Notes under the pieces: generated by a model
Databases searched by the model: none
The model's input: only the letters and a program-made list of their open reading frames with translations
What the model was told of the DNA's origin: nothing
Position numbers and translations under genes: made by a program
Assembly (NCBI GenBank): GCA_964059195.1
Contig: CAXKWD010000002.1
Span: 155,696,422 to 155,760,421 of the forward strand
From: Ectobius pallidus
Lineage: Eukaryota > Arthropoda > Insecta > Blattodea > Ectobiidae
Length of the DNA stretch: 64,000 nucleotides
Direction: 5' to 3'
In this document: piece by piece, positions 10,947-21,094 of the stretch
Layout: the number at the start of each line of letters is the position of its first letter
Numbering within the stretch: the first letter of the stretch is position 1

Positions 10947-11387
10947 TTTAAGTATTTTTACATAATTATATATGCATCCTGTTCCTATTTTTGTTTTGTT
11001 TAATAATATTAAAAACGTATTTAAGTGTTATTTAGATACAGACAGTCTACAATCTTAATGACTGGTATGAGTTCTCTTCAATTTCTAATTCAAAGGAAAA
11101 CTTGAAATTCCGTCATGTAATTCCGTTACACTCATTCGTTTATTAATGGTATCTAAATGGAAAGATGTATCTAGTTTAGAATTTAATCACAGTTTATTCT
11201 AGTTTAAAATGATGTGTAAATAAAGTTCCTCAATCCTCAGAGTCCACAGAGTTTCAGGAGGTTTCATGCTATAGTTTATATGTGGTTGACATGCTTGAAA
11301 TTCCATCACAAATATTAAACACATTTTTTTTCTCTTCTAAAAATTGTTTAAATTCAGTAAACGTAATAAGTTGCTTTATTTTTACAG
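10947..11387. other. Intron sequence before myosin exon A
   Basis: No repeat or coding feature is recognised. It ends in a T-rich tract and TTTACAG (11381-11387), the splice acceptor of the exon starting at 11388. Confidence 0.6.
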
Positions 11388-11644
11388 CTTTTGGAAATGC
11401 CAAAACTATTCGAAATGACAACTCATCTAGGTTTGGCAAATACATCGATATCCACTTCAATCACCAGGGTGTAATAGAAGGTGCTAAGATTGAGCAGTAT
11501 TTATTGGAAAAGTCAAGAATTGTTTCACAAAGTCAGGATGAACGCAACTATCACATATTCTACTGCATTCTTGCAGGTCTTTCTCGAGAAGAGAAAAACA
11601 AATTGGAGTTAGGTGATGCATCTCAATATAGGTACCTTACAGGG
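11388..11644 (+). CDS. ck: Myosin VII heavy chain, motor-domain exon A (switch I)
   Basis: This 257-base exon encodes 85 full residues of the myosin VII head, an actin-based motor of the class VIIa (ck/MYO7A) type, which acts in actin-rich bundles such as bristles and stereocilia. It opens with [20 protein letters not shown], containing the switch I motif NDNSSRFGK that contacts the ATP phosphates. It continues through [14 protein letters not shown] and [10 protein letters not shown] and ends YRYLTG. The acceptor is TTTACAG|CT (phase 1, completing an alanine codon begun in an upstream exon not seen here). The donor is GGG|GTAAGT at 11645, phase 0. Every residue fits a functional motor and there is no stop, so I regard it as a live gene. 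Drosophila ck is the closest sequence I recall. Confidence 0.95.
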
Positions 11645-11833
11645 GTAAGTAAACAAAGTGATATAGTCACTTCAGTATTGGAGTGTATAACTCCACTTTT
11701 TGGAGAAATGAGATAATATATTATGGTAAAGGTTTAGTTTAGGTAGGCCTATGTGTCATATAAATACAGTGCTAAACCAATTTTCCACCTTCATTTTCTC
11801 AGATCTTAAAGTAGCCAAACATCTTATTAACTA
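11645..11833 (+). other. Start of 9.3-kb intron A-B
   Basis: Intron A-B spans 11645-20928. It is filled with the SINE, Helitron, Mutator-like and LINE insertions listed separately. The donor GTAAGT is strong. Confidence 0.85.
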
Positions 11834-12075
11834 ACAAACTCCTGGCACTGCATTCCTGAAGGGACTAGGTCTACCTTCCAACTGTTGTATCATCTACCAT
11901 GGGCAGATGGCAGGATTGAGGTGCATGTTGTCAGCATTCTGACACTCACAGCCGTTAATGGATTCCGTGACTGGAGCCATAACTTCTTAATGAAGTTTGA
12001 ATCGGGAGGCAGGAATCGAGCCTGGATCTGCAGATCCATAGCCAGCGAGACTAACCACTAGTCCATGCAGGTGGT
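11834..12075 (-). mobile_element. tRNA-derived SINE (family 1), diverged copy
   Basis: Matches the better copies at 24186-24490 and 58935-59242 along its length: CTACCATGGGCAGATGGCAG, then a block ending in GGCAGGAATCGAGCCTGGAT. Read on the minus strand, the tRNA-like head with box B lies at the right end. Many substitutions indicate an old insertion. The left end carries a TAACTAAC-like tail. Confidence 0.7.
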
Positions 12076-13150
12076 CTGTGCATATTATTGAATATATAAA
12101 TTATATATGTGGTAAAATAAGTAAAGGTTTATACATACCAGTATTTAAAATTTCCACATATTTATTTCTGCTTCTGTGCATATGAGAGTGTGCTTAGGTC
12201 CATATACTTCTCAGCTGTTCATCTGAATGGAAACTGGCTGACAATATGTATAGGCCACTCTGCCCTTATTTTCTGCTGATTATTTTTTGTAATTTCCAGA
12301 GCATCTTAATATTTATACTGATCTTAATAATGGTTTTGGATAGCACTGTTATAAATTCAAAGTCAGCCTAAACGTCTGATAATCTTCTTGACTCTAAATT
12401 TTTCATTTTATCTTCTTAGTAAATGTTTTCGTGATCACAAGGCTGTTGCTGGCAGTGCAGAGAATCAACTGTTGGGAGGAAGCTGTCATGTTTCCTTCAG
12501 ATTTCCAGCATAGATTTCGGTGCACATTTTAAATTTTTTGCTGTATGTATGCCACTGTTTTCTGGAGGTGCCATTAGTGTTTTGATGGCACTACATTTCA
12601 GAATCAGCTGTTGGTTATTGCTTGCAAATGCTAATAGGCTGTACTACTCATTCCTTCTCATTTTAACATTTATTTTCTGCTGTATAGCCCTATTATCTAT
12701 TCATCAAGGGAAAAAGAGATGGTGAAAAACATAAATATTGTGCCTTGTCAATCAAAGAGAAAGTGGTACTTCAAAAAACTTAATAGCAGCATTTCTATGC
12801 ATACCGGTACCAGTTGTGAAAAGTATGATGATGGCTATTCAACAGTGTATGATAAAAAAAGTGTAAAAATCCAGTAGTCCACAGGTCCGGAGGTTTTGCA
12901 TTTTTAATGCCAACCTGTATTACAATAACATTGTATTATCGATACCATATGAGTATAAGGAGACTTTAATTGCAATAATTGATGTAATTTGTGATATTGT
13001 ACCAAACTGCTATGATTATGGTTCGGCAAAATATGGTTTATGAACCTTTATCTGCATCTTCAGCTGCTTTGTCAACTGCTGGGCCTTTTGTGCTAAAAGA
13101 ATTAAGGAGGCCATGACAAGCTTAAACTGGAAAGGAATTCATTGCCATAA
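12076..13150. other. No recognised feature
   Basis: About 1.1 kb of intronic AT-rich DNA without coding similarity, TIR or TSD that I could detect. Confidence 0.4.
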
Positions 13151-13572
13151 TCTATATTAATAAAAATGAATTTCCAAAATGTATGACGGAGCATCACTTG
13201 AGAACGGCTCGACCGATTTGGCTGATTTTTATTTTGTTGTGTTCGTAATTGTCAGGACAAGGTTTGTATGAAAGAAAATTTTTAGAAAATCCATGGGAAA
13301 AGTGAAATGAGGCACAGTTAGAGAGTTCTCCTGTTGATTGTTTACATAACAAAAGTATTGTTTATGGTGTTCACATAGGGCTTTGGAAACTATATTATAA
13401 TAGATATATAAGCATTCATGAACCACAGATTATTGTCTCTGTTGGACACTACATGAGAATATTATAGGAGAAAAATTCCTCCGACACTAGAATTTCAACA
13501 TCGAAGTCCTCCATAAGTTAATTTTGTATTACAAAATACAAAACCCGGGCAACGCCGGGCCTTTTAAGCTAG
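13151..13572 (+). mobile_element. Non-autonomous Helitron (copy 3)
   Basis: The element starts TCTATATTAA and ends CTAG. A GC-rich hairpin CCCGGGCAACGCCGGG (13544-13559) lies 9 nt before CTAG. It is inserted between A and T (A|TC...CTAG|T), so all the hallmarks of Helitron ends are present and there is no TSD. The 422-bp copy is related to the minus-oriented copies at 42863-47576 and 47577-48627. It preserves the empty version of the site later hit by the 43618-47140 transposon: ACATAGGG at 13373-13380 is uninterrupted. No Rep/helicase coding is present. Confidence 0.85.
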
Positions 13573-13939
13573 TAAATCCATAATATCAAATAAATATTTT
13601 ACTGTTTGAGAAGATAAGCTGTTCAAGACAAAAGAATTATAAAAATGCATTTGTGGAAATTTTAGCTTCGCGAAAATTTGTTGCTTATGAACTGTAATAG
13701 TGAAATAACCAACTTCATGAGAATCTGTAAGTTGTTTATCTACATAGTTACGAGAGATTTTTATAATAAGACTTGAAAAAATATGAAGTTTTAACATTTA
13801 TTGTTAACAACACTGCCATTATCAATTTATTGTGAACTTTTCTTTTGGGTAGTGGTTTCTTTTATGTTATTGTGAACTCTTGTTTCCTTTGTGACTACTG
13901 TGAGCTGTGATAATGTAGGACCATCTACTTCATTTGAGG

Positions 13940-14140
13940 TCTGGTAGGGGTGCACTCAGCCTCGTGATTCAAATTGAGGAGCTACTTGATAGAGAAGTGG
14001 TCATGGAAACCAAAATTAACGGCCGTGGGTGTTGGCATGCTGACCACATGCCCCCCAATCCTGCCATCTGCCTCTGGTAGATGATGCAGTGGTCGGGTGG
14101 TAGGCCTTGTCCCTTTTGGGATGTTAGTGCCATGGAGTTA
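13940..14140 (+). mobile_element. tRNA-derived SINE (family 1), 5'-truncated, opposite orientation
   Basis: Begins at GGTCTGGTAGGGGTGCACTC and runs through GATAGAGAAGTGGTCATGG to a tail resembling GTGCCATGGAGTTAGT. It is the same body as the minus-strand copies but in plus orientation, and it lacks the tRNA-like head. Confidence 0.75.
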
Positions 14141-14816
14141 GTCTACTTCATTTGGTGAGCCTTCTGTAATCTACGTGGGAAAGAATTTACCAGAAGGGAA
14201 TTAAATATACATATTGCTAGGACTCACAGTTCCTCCCAAGATGATATCTCAGTTTTGGACTCACCACCTGACAATGAGCTCAATAGCACAAATCTTTATG
14301 ATCCTGGGAATAATGAACTTTGTCTTCTGATGCAAATATGTAAATACTATGGAAAGCATTTTAAATCAGTCAATATTCATATAATCAAATCCCATCCTAC
14401 TGAGCACAGTAGGTCTTTTGTTGGTACTTACATCCAAGACTGTGCTGTATCTAGGGGCGGAATTCTGGAACAAGCCTTCAACTCCTCCTGAAACCTTCCT
14501 TAGTAAAGGAGTGTAAAAAGAAGGCACCTTCTTCAAATGCAAAATCAAATTCTCGGTTCTTTCTTATAGCGTCCTTAATGAAGGACAGTTTATAAAGCCT
14601 CCTTCAGTTGCCATGGACAGGTGACATCTGCATGGAAAACAAATGTTCCCATATGTTCGATTATACATTAAGTGATGTTGTATAATGACTATTTATTTTA
14701 TGAAAATTGATGACAATTAAATTACAGAATTGAATTTTACTTCATTTTATATCAGATTAGTAATTCCTGACCTCTTAATAAATAACAACATGAACCTCTG
14801 ACAATATGCATAGGTT
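14141..14816. other. No recognised feature
   Basis: Intronic sequence with a short open frame on each strand (14255-14491, 14366-14548). Neither has a recognisable domain. Confidence 0.35.
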
Positions 14817-14825
14817 GGTAGTAAC

Positions 14826-16783
14826 CAAGGCTAGTATATGAAAGGTTGCCTCGTTCCGGTAAGAGCTGTGGGGAGAGTCCTACACTGCTGTGTGACGTCA
14901 CTCGCAGCCCGCGCGAGAATTAAGCAGCTACATACAATGGTAATGATGGGAAGAAATAACACGAAAACACCATCGTTTTACCAACAATAGGCCCCTAATA
15001 CATGTTTCCGATGTGAAGATAGAATGCATACGACCCTGCATATAAAGAGGATTTAACACAAATTAAAACAAATATTTAATACAGGTACAAATAAGAATAG
15101 TACAGCTTTACGAAGTTAGGAAAAAGTTTGTCTGACTGAGAAAAAAGTAGTCTAGCAGATATAGCTCAGATTATGCTTGAAAGGTTTTTAATTTTATGAT
15201 TACTTATTCCAGGTAAATTAGTCTAATTTATGGAAGGAGACTTGAAAAGAATAGACTTTTGCATATTTGGCGATATTCGTCTTGACTTAGAAAAATAAAT
15301 TTCTCAATTAGATTGTATATTTTCTATATTTATTTATTTTACATGAAATTAAGTTAAATTAAACATCTATAAGATGAACCAATACACTTCTGATTGCAAT
15401 GTATTTGACACAATTTAATTACAGAGCGTGTAATCGTAGATACTAAACAATTATTAAAACCAAAGAAGAATAGAAGTTTTAAAAGTTAACAGCTTGGAAT
15501 AATGCTTTCCAGAGACAAAAAACTGGAAGATTTAGCCAAATAAAATGTGCGCATGGAATGACTATTATATTATAAACTGGAAGATGTATATTATTATATT
15601 ATAAAACTGGAAGATGTAGCCAAATAAAATATGCGCACGGAATAACAATTAATATATTACAAACCAGTCTGTGTACTGTTTGTAGAACATTTTGAAATAA
15701 ACATTTACAAATGATTCAAAGTGATCACGTCATAAATGTTAACAGGTATATCTTTAAATGTATACCGACCGACAGCATTTAAATGGTCGAACAATCCAAG
15801 ACTCAATACTGAGTAACTTAGTAATATTTTTCAAGTAAAAATGGATTTTAAGACGCGCTTATAATAAAATAATAATAAAAGCGTCATAAACTCACCTTCA
15901 GTAGGAAATTGGCTTCTAGGTTTCCATTTTTTTGCTGTTAACAACAGATTATTGTTGAATATTCTTCCCCCCCCCCCCAGTGAGCGAGGCCCAGCTGATT
16001 TATGGGTATATACTTGTATTATAGTTATTCGATTTCTGAAAGATGTTTTATTAGGGGAGTCCATAAATAAAATGTTCAAGGATTTTACTGGAAAAGAGCA
16101 TTCCTTTCCTCTGCATGGGATGAAAGTATTTTAATACTCGAAGCACTATTATTTCACAATAAAACACACAATCACTCCCTATTTTTGTTGTTGATAAAGT
16201 GCCTCAATAAAAGATTTTCTGCCTGTCTGCTGGTGTCTATAAATAAAATGGACAGGCCCTTTAAGTTTCTATTGGAAATGTGAATGAATATAGATTTATT
16301 TACAGAAGGGTAAACTTGCCTCTGTGAGACAAAAAAAATCGTAGTATACTTCCCATTTTCTTAGTCATAACCAAACAGAGTTGTAAAAGTACCCCAATAA
16401 ATTTAAAGAGAGATCCCTTGCCAGAGAAATGTAGGGTTTCTGTGTGTTTTCTTTATTTTGTGATCCACAGTATGTTTTACAGAAACCAGCCGCTTAAATA
16501 TTTTAATTTGTTTCAAACGTCTCATTATATTTTGTTACAGCTTATTCATTTGAGGTCTGAGCACTCAGAAGTGGTCTCTCTATTAAGCCATAACCCCTGT
16601 AAGATCATATGTAGTATATCTTTACAGATACATGTATTATTGTAGTTAAAAATAAGTTTTATTCCCATCATTTCCATTGTGTGTAGCTGTTTAAATCCTG
16701 TGCAGGGCTACGGGCCACGTCACATTCCTCGTGCTCAACACGCATGCGCGTCGAACGAGACAACCTTCCATATACTAGCCTTG
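14826..16783. mobile_element. Mutator-like non-autonomous element: long TIRs and 9-bp TSD
   Basis: GGTAGTAAC stands at 14817-14825 and again at 16784-16792 as an exact 9-bp direct repeat. Immediately inside, CAAGGCTAGTATATG is mirrored at the right end. The inverted similarity continues with gaps for about 135 bp, ending in an AGCTACA(T/C)ACAATGG block (left near 14925-14960, right near 16650-16690). Long TIRs with a 9-bp TSD are characteristic of Mutator-like elements. The 1.7-kb interior is AT-rich, has no transposase, contains a run of C at 15967-15979 and a tandem duplication near 15516-15660. The copies of the TIR differ by roughly 15-20 percent by eye, so the insertion is old. Confidence 0.75.
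15516..15660 (+). repeat. Direct duplication of about 85 bp inside the Mutator-like element
   Basis: AACTGGAAGATTTAGCCAAA with ATGTGCGCATGGAAT recurs as AACTGGAAGATGTAGCCAAA with ATATGCGCACGGAAT. A TTATATTATA linker lies between the units. Confidence 0.75.
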
Positions 16784-17034
16784 GGTAGTAACCAGCGTCT
16801 TTATTCCGCTGTACGGGGCTGCAGCGAGGCACACATCTGCATTTATCACAAGAATATTCAGCGTATTATGGTACCAATGAATGAAATAATACAATAATGT
16901 AACATAAGAAAACTAGCAGAGCTCCGAAGTAAAGTCCAATGTCGAAATACAGTAAATGTTTTTTCTATTCTATGAGCCACTGCTGCGATAGGCTCCTGTG
17001 CTACCCGGTATGGACAACTCCTCTTCATAGTGTG

Positions 17035-17105
17035 TTCTTGGTCTCGGGGTAACGTGCATGTCTAGTGATCAAGAGGTCTCAGGATCAAATCCACCCCATA
17101 GCTAC
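17035..17105 (+). mobile_element. tRNA-like SINE head remnant
   Basis: GGTCTCGGGGTAACGTGCAT resembles a box A region. AGGATCAAATCCA, about 45 bases downstream, resembles box B. A T-rich stretch follows. It is too diverged for a tRNA gene and most likely a decayed SINE head. Confidence 0.4.
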
Positions 17106-17511
17106 TTTTTTTTATTTTTTTTATGTGAAATTGTGCAGATTCCATTCTTGTGTTCTGTTTTATCAATATGCTTGAATAGGTATTTTTTTTTCTTACAAAA
17201 AGAAAAAAAAACTGGGAATTCATCGTCTTTCATTGACTTGTGCATTTTCTTACATTAACCTATAACATCAGGCCTAAAGAATGGTAACATAAGCCTATAA
17301 ATGTTATTTCATGAACAGAAACTTGCTTTAAAGTTAAAAGTGCATAGGCCTATACTCAGAACAAAACTACCGCTTGGTGGAACTATCCTCTTTTTATTGG
17401 CATACCGTACTATTTTATTGAGAACATAAAGACTGTGTAGTCTATGATATAAAAAACGTGTCTAGCATTTTTATAATATTGCAGCTGCATCTATTACCGG
17501 TACTCTTAATT

Positions 17512-17745
17512 AATATTGTTATTATTATTATTATTAGTACTATTATTATATTATATTTTTATTATAGGCCTATTATTATATTTGTATTATATTATTATAT
17601 TTATATTAAAGGCCTATTATTATGTAAGTATTATATTATTATTTTTATTATATTATGATATGTATATTGAATTATTATTAGCCTACTACTACTATAATTA
17701 TTCTTAATGGTATTGTCATTGTTAGGTCTATTGCTATTATTTCTG

Positions 17746-17780
<35 letters not shown>

Positions 17781-17790
17781 TTTATTTATT
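17512..17790. repeat. TTA/ATT microsatellite tract (TAA on minus strand)
   Basis: Dense trinucleotide and related repeats, clearest at 17519-17536 and 17750-17780. It adjoins the 3' end of the minus-strand LINE ending near 17857 and reads (TAA)n in that element's direction. Open frames across it are low-complexity artefacts. Confidence 0.85.
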
Positions 17791-17856
17791 TTTTTTTTTT
17801 TCATCACTTGTTTGTGAGTTCTTCTGTTGCATCGGCATTTTTCGCAAGATGCAGCA

Positions 17857-19137
17857 TTATATTGGTACATTGAGAAATGCTCTGACTATGGATGTTGTGC
17901 CTAGAATTACTGATTTTTGCATTAATTTAAGCTCTTTTGTTCCCATTCCTAGTTTTTTTAGTCCTGTCATCGTCCATTTAGGTACAATTCCATTTGTAGA
18001 CATTATTAACGGAATTGTTATTACCTCATCTTGCGCCACAATTCCTTAACTTCTACACACAGTGACGTATATTTATCTATTTTCTCATTGAAATATGTTT
18101 CCAAGTTATGACTATTAGGTATACCAATCTCCACCAAATATGTTGTCCTCTTTTCCTTTTCTAATAAAATAATGACCTGTTGTGTGACACTGGCCTGTCA
18201 GTTATCACTGATCTGTCCCAATACAACTTGTAGGCTGTGTTCTCCACAACTGTATCTGGTTTATACTCATAGTATGGTTTTATCTCTTGAGTAAGCCCAC
18301 ATTTAAGAGCTAACGCTTGATGCACTATACCAGTCACCTGATTGTGGCGCTTAAGATATTCATTCGAAGCGAGCGCCTGGCAGGCTCCCGTGATATGTTG
18401 GATTGTTTCAGAGGCATTCCGACATCTTCTGCAGATATCATCTTGGATGTCTGCCTTGATTATATATTTTAAGTAATTTTTGGTTGCTACAACCTGGTCC
18501 TGTATTGCTACCATGAAGCCCTCTGTCTCTGTAAATATATCTCCATCTTGAAGCCAGGGGTTTGATGCTTCCGGATCAACATGTGGTCTGTGAAGGTCAT
18601 ATGCATGTCTTCCATGCAGCTCTTTCTGAGCCCATTTACTATATATATTTGAGATTCTAACATCTTCTGTTTCAATGTCCTCCATTCCCGCATGCTGTAG
18701 GTTAAGAGGCGTGTAGTTGTTATCAGCCTGCACTATAATCTGGTGAAGCTGTGTACTTTGTTGTACAAAATATCGTTGAAGATTTATAATTTGCCGCTTA
18801 CAACAATATTTGACATCAACTAGACCCTGCCCCCCTTTATTCCTTGGCAATATTAGCCTCTCTATTGCTGACTTAGGGTGGAGGACTCTGTGCTTGGTCA
18901 TCAACACTCTAGTTGCTCTTAATACTTTTTCCAATTCAGTGTCCGGCCATTTAATTATTCCAAATGTATATGTCAAAACCGGGATAGCAAATGTGTTAAT
19001 TGCCTTGAATGTGTTTTTACCATTCAACAGGGCCTTAAGGATCATTGTTACCCTGTTCAGGTATATTTCTCTTGTCTTTTTCTGGATTTCGCTATGGTCA
19101 ATTCTCTTAGATTGCATCACTCCAAGATATTTATGAA
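17857..19137 (-). mobile_element. Dong/R4-type LINE, C-terminal part with restriction-like endonuclease
   Basis: A 5'-truncated minus-strand LINE. It begins in the conserved KYLGV motif just after the RT palm and runs through the thumb, a cysteine-histidine knuckle and an endonuclease of the PD-(D/E)XK type, ending at the TAA microsatellite. Dong of Bombyx is known to insert in TAA repeats, which suits this position. The clade is inferred from the protein and from this tail. Confidence 0.75.
17857..19137 (-). pseudogene. Dong/R4-like RT thumb, zinc knuckle and REL endonuclease
   Basis: A continuous frame of about 320 codons (18161-19120) opens with QSKRIDHSEIQKKTREIYLN. It continues with AINTFAIPVLTYTFGIIKWP and LPRNKGGQGLVDVK, and carries the knuckle CRRCRNASETIQHITGAC. 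The endonuclease follows with KPDTVVENTAYKLYWD. The frame breaks at HNRSLFY, where the catalytic PD of related proteins is expected. It resumes as LEKEKRTTYLVEIGIPNSHN, stops at about 18040, and resumes again as VITIPLIMSTNGIVPKW with KELKLMQKSVILGTTSIV to 17857. The long intact stretch suggests a moderately recent insertion, but the endonuclease is broken. Confidence 0.75.
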
Positions 19138-20520
19138 TGGTTCAAACATATGCTGTATTACAGACCCTCATGAATGTATTAGGTATCTTGGAGTGAACTT
19201 CAATGACAAAATTGTCTTTGATGAAGCTTCGGTCATTAAAAGCTTGCATTCAGATATATCACGATTAGTTGATTCTATTTTGCTCAAGCCAAACCAAAAG
19301 ATTTCTATAATAATCAATCAGTATATCTTTCCAAGTCTTATCTATCCTCTGCAGTGTGCTCCCATTAATAAATTATGAGATGGATTCTTAAATGATAAAG
19401 ACAAGATAATCAGGGGTGCAGCAAAAGCCATTATAGGGCTACCACATGATTGTCCTGATAGTATGTTATATTCACTGAAAAAGTTTCGAGGACTAGGCCT
19501 AATGAGAGCTACATGGGAAGCATTCATCCAGCACCATAATATATGCAGGATTCTACTTAATATAAATGATGAACATCTTCACTTTTTATAAAAGTTATCT
19601 GAAAGCTCGGAGTTTTTTAAAACCTCGACTCAGCTGTCAGCCTGTGAAGAACTTTTACATAGTATTCGCCGAGAAAAGTTCAAACCATTTATATCTTTTC
19701 TCTTTACGAGATCTGGAAACTGAAAGATTATCAACACTTGCAAAATTAAAAATGAATGTATCCGAAGCAAAAGACTGGTCAGGTTGACGTGTGAGGAAAG
19801 AGCTTCACAATCAAGCATTTGATACATGGTGCACACATACTCTTTGAGGCAAAGGGGTCAGACTGTATGTAGCTAAGGCTAACTCCTGGTTAAGCGAGAG
19901 AAATGGATTGTCATCCTCAGAATGGACGAATGCCTTAAAAATGTCATTCAACATCACTGCAGTTCGTGTTGTGCCTGGCAGATCTAGTACAATCCACTGT
20001 CGTTATCCTAATTGTAGCAAGATAGAAACATGAGGACATGTGCTGGAATCCTGCCCCAAAAACGAACTTCTTATCACTACAAGGCATCACAATTCTCTAG
20101 CCACTATTCTGAAGCAGATGAAATGGAATGTTTATGAGGAGGTTTATTGTATCTCGACAAATGGTTCAACTAGGAAAGCTGACAATTTAGCCATAAGTCA
20201 TCAAAATGGAAAAGCTTTGGCATTAGATCCTACCATAAGATTTGAAATCGATGTGAACCAGGCTTCTGCAGTTGACGAAGAGAAGAAATGAATTTACGAA
20301 CCATGTCTTCCAGACCTTGCTCAACGTTATGACATCGAGTTGAGTCATTGGTCAGTGAGTGGTCTTTTGTTTGGTTGCAGAGGGATTTCACCGAATTTCA
20401 CATGGAATTATCTGCTCTCCTTAGGATATCCATGGAACTTGTGCATACCATACTTGTGGGGATAATAAAGGATTCGCTTTTTATCTTACACAGGCACCTC
20501 TATTCCACTTAAATAGAAGG
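19138..20520 (+). pseudogene. R2-like LINE, C-terminal half with zinc knuckle and REL endonuclease
   Basis: A plus-strand remnant starting just before the conserved RYLGV motif (ECIRYLGVNFNDK). Then come INQYIFPSLIYPLQC, AAKAIIGLPHDCPDS and KFRGLGLMRATWEAF. A knuckle follows (CRYPNCSKIET, then GHVLESC, near 19998-20055). The endonuclease has the R-x-A-D and D-P-T-x-R-F-E signature: RKADNLAISHQNGKALALDP then TIRFE, ending VDEEKK and YEPCLPDLAQRYDIE. The final LLFGCRG and SLFILHRHLYS block marks the C-terminus. Six or more frame changes and stops show it is long dead. It is R2-type by domain order but not in 28S rDNA. Confidence 0.75.
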
Positions 20521-20928
20521 TTATTAATACTCCTCCAGCTGAGTTAAGAGGTTTAAATCAGTAAATGCTGATTGTATCCTGTAAATCAGTATTCTAATTG
20601 TGTACTTATGTTGTTTATATTGTATATTGTTAATATTGTAATACTGAGGCATACAGTAGGCCTACCCATATTCAGGACCTCTGTGGTCAGTCATGAAATG
20701 AACTGATGCCATTTTGGATAAATAAAATATATGCTCCTGGCAGTGGTTTCATGTAGGCCTACTTTTGATTCAGGTTGTCTTCAATTGGAATTTTCAAATT
20801 CACAAGTCTATTTTCAAATTCTTTTCATGTAGATTTTTTCCTGAATTGAAAGCATAGGCCTACTGATTTCAATAACTGAGCCTCTTTTTAAATTACATGG
20901 CTATGATGGTGCTATGATTATGTTACAG
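20521..20928. other. End of intron A-B
   Basis: Possible LINE 3' UTR then AT-rich intron, ending in ATGTTACAG (acceptor AG at 20927-20928). Confidence 0.5.
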
Positions 20929-21094
20929 GGAGGCAGTATTACATGTGAGGGCAGAGATGATGCAGCGGAATTTGCAGACATACGCTCTGCCATGAAGGTG
21001 TTGCTTTTCTCAGACCAGGAAATATGGGAAATCCTTAAGCTGCTAGCAGCACTGCTTCATACTGGCAACATCAAATATAAGGCAGCTGTAATAG
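20929..21094 (+). CDS. ck: Myosin VII heavy chain, motor-domain exon B
   Basis: A 166-base exon encoding [20 protein letters not shown] and [20 protein letters not shown], ending [10 protein letters not shown] plus one base. This is the upper 50-kDa part of the myosin VII head between switch I and the O-helix region. The reading is virtually the one I know for Drosophila ck, so the class VIIa assignment is firm. It joins exon A in phase 0 (YLTG|GGS). Its donor is ATAG|GTACTG at 21095, leaving one base (G) of an aspartate codon completed by exon C. The donor is weaker than GTAAGT but acceptable. There are no stops or frameshifts. Confidence 0.95.

Noticed and set aside
1..11387. Upstream myosin VII exons (P-loop GESGAGKTE)
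   Set aside because: No such motif in any frame on the plus strand before exon A; the upstream exon is probably outside the window.
17458..17870. Open frames rich in I, L, Y or N
   Set aside because: Translations of the TTA/ATT microsatellite and neighbouring low-complexity DNA.
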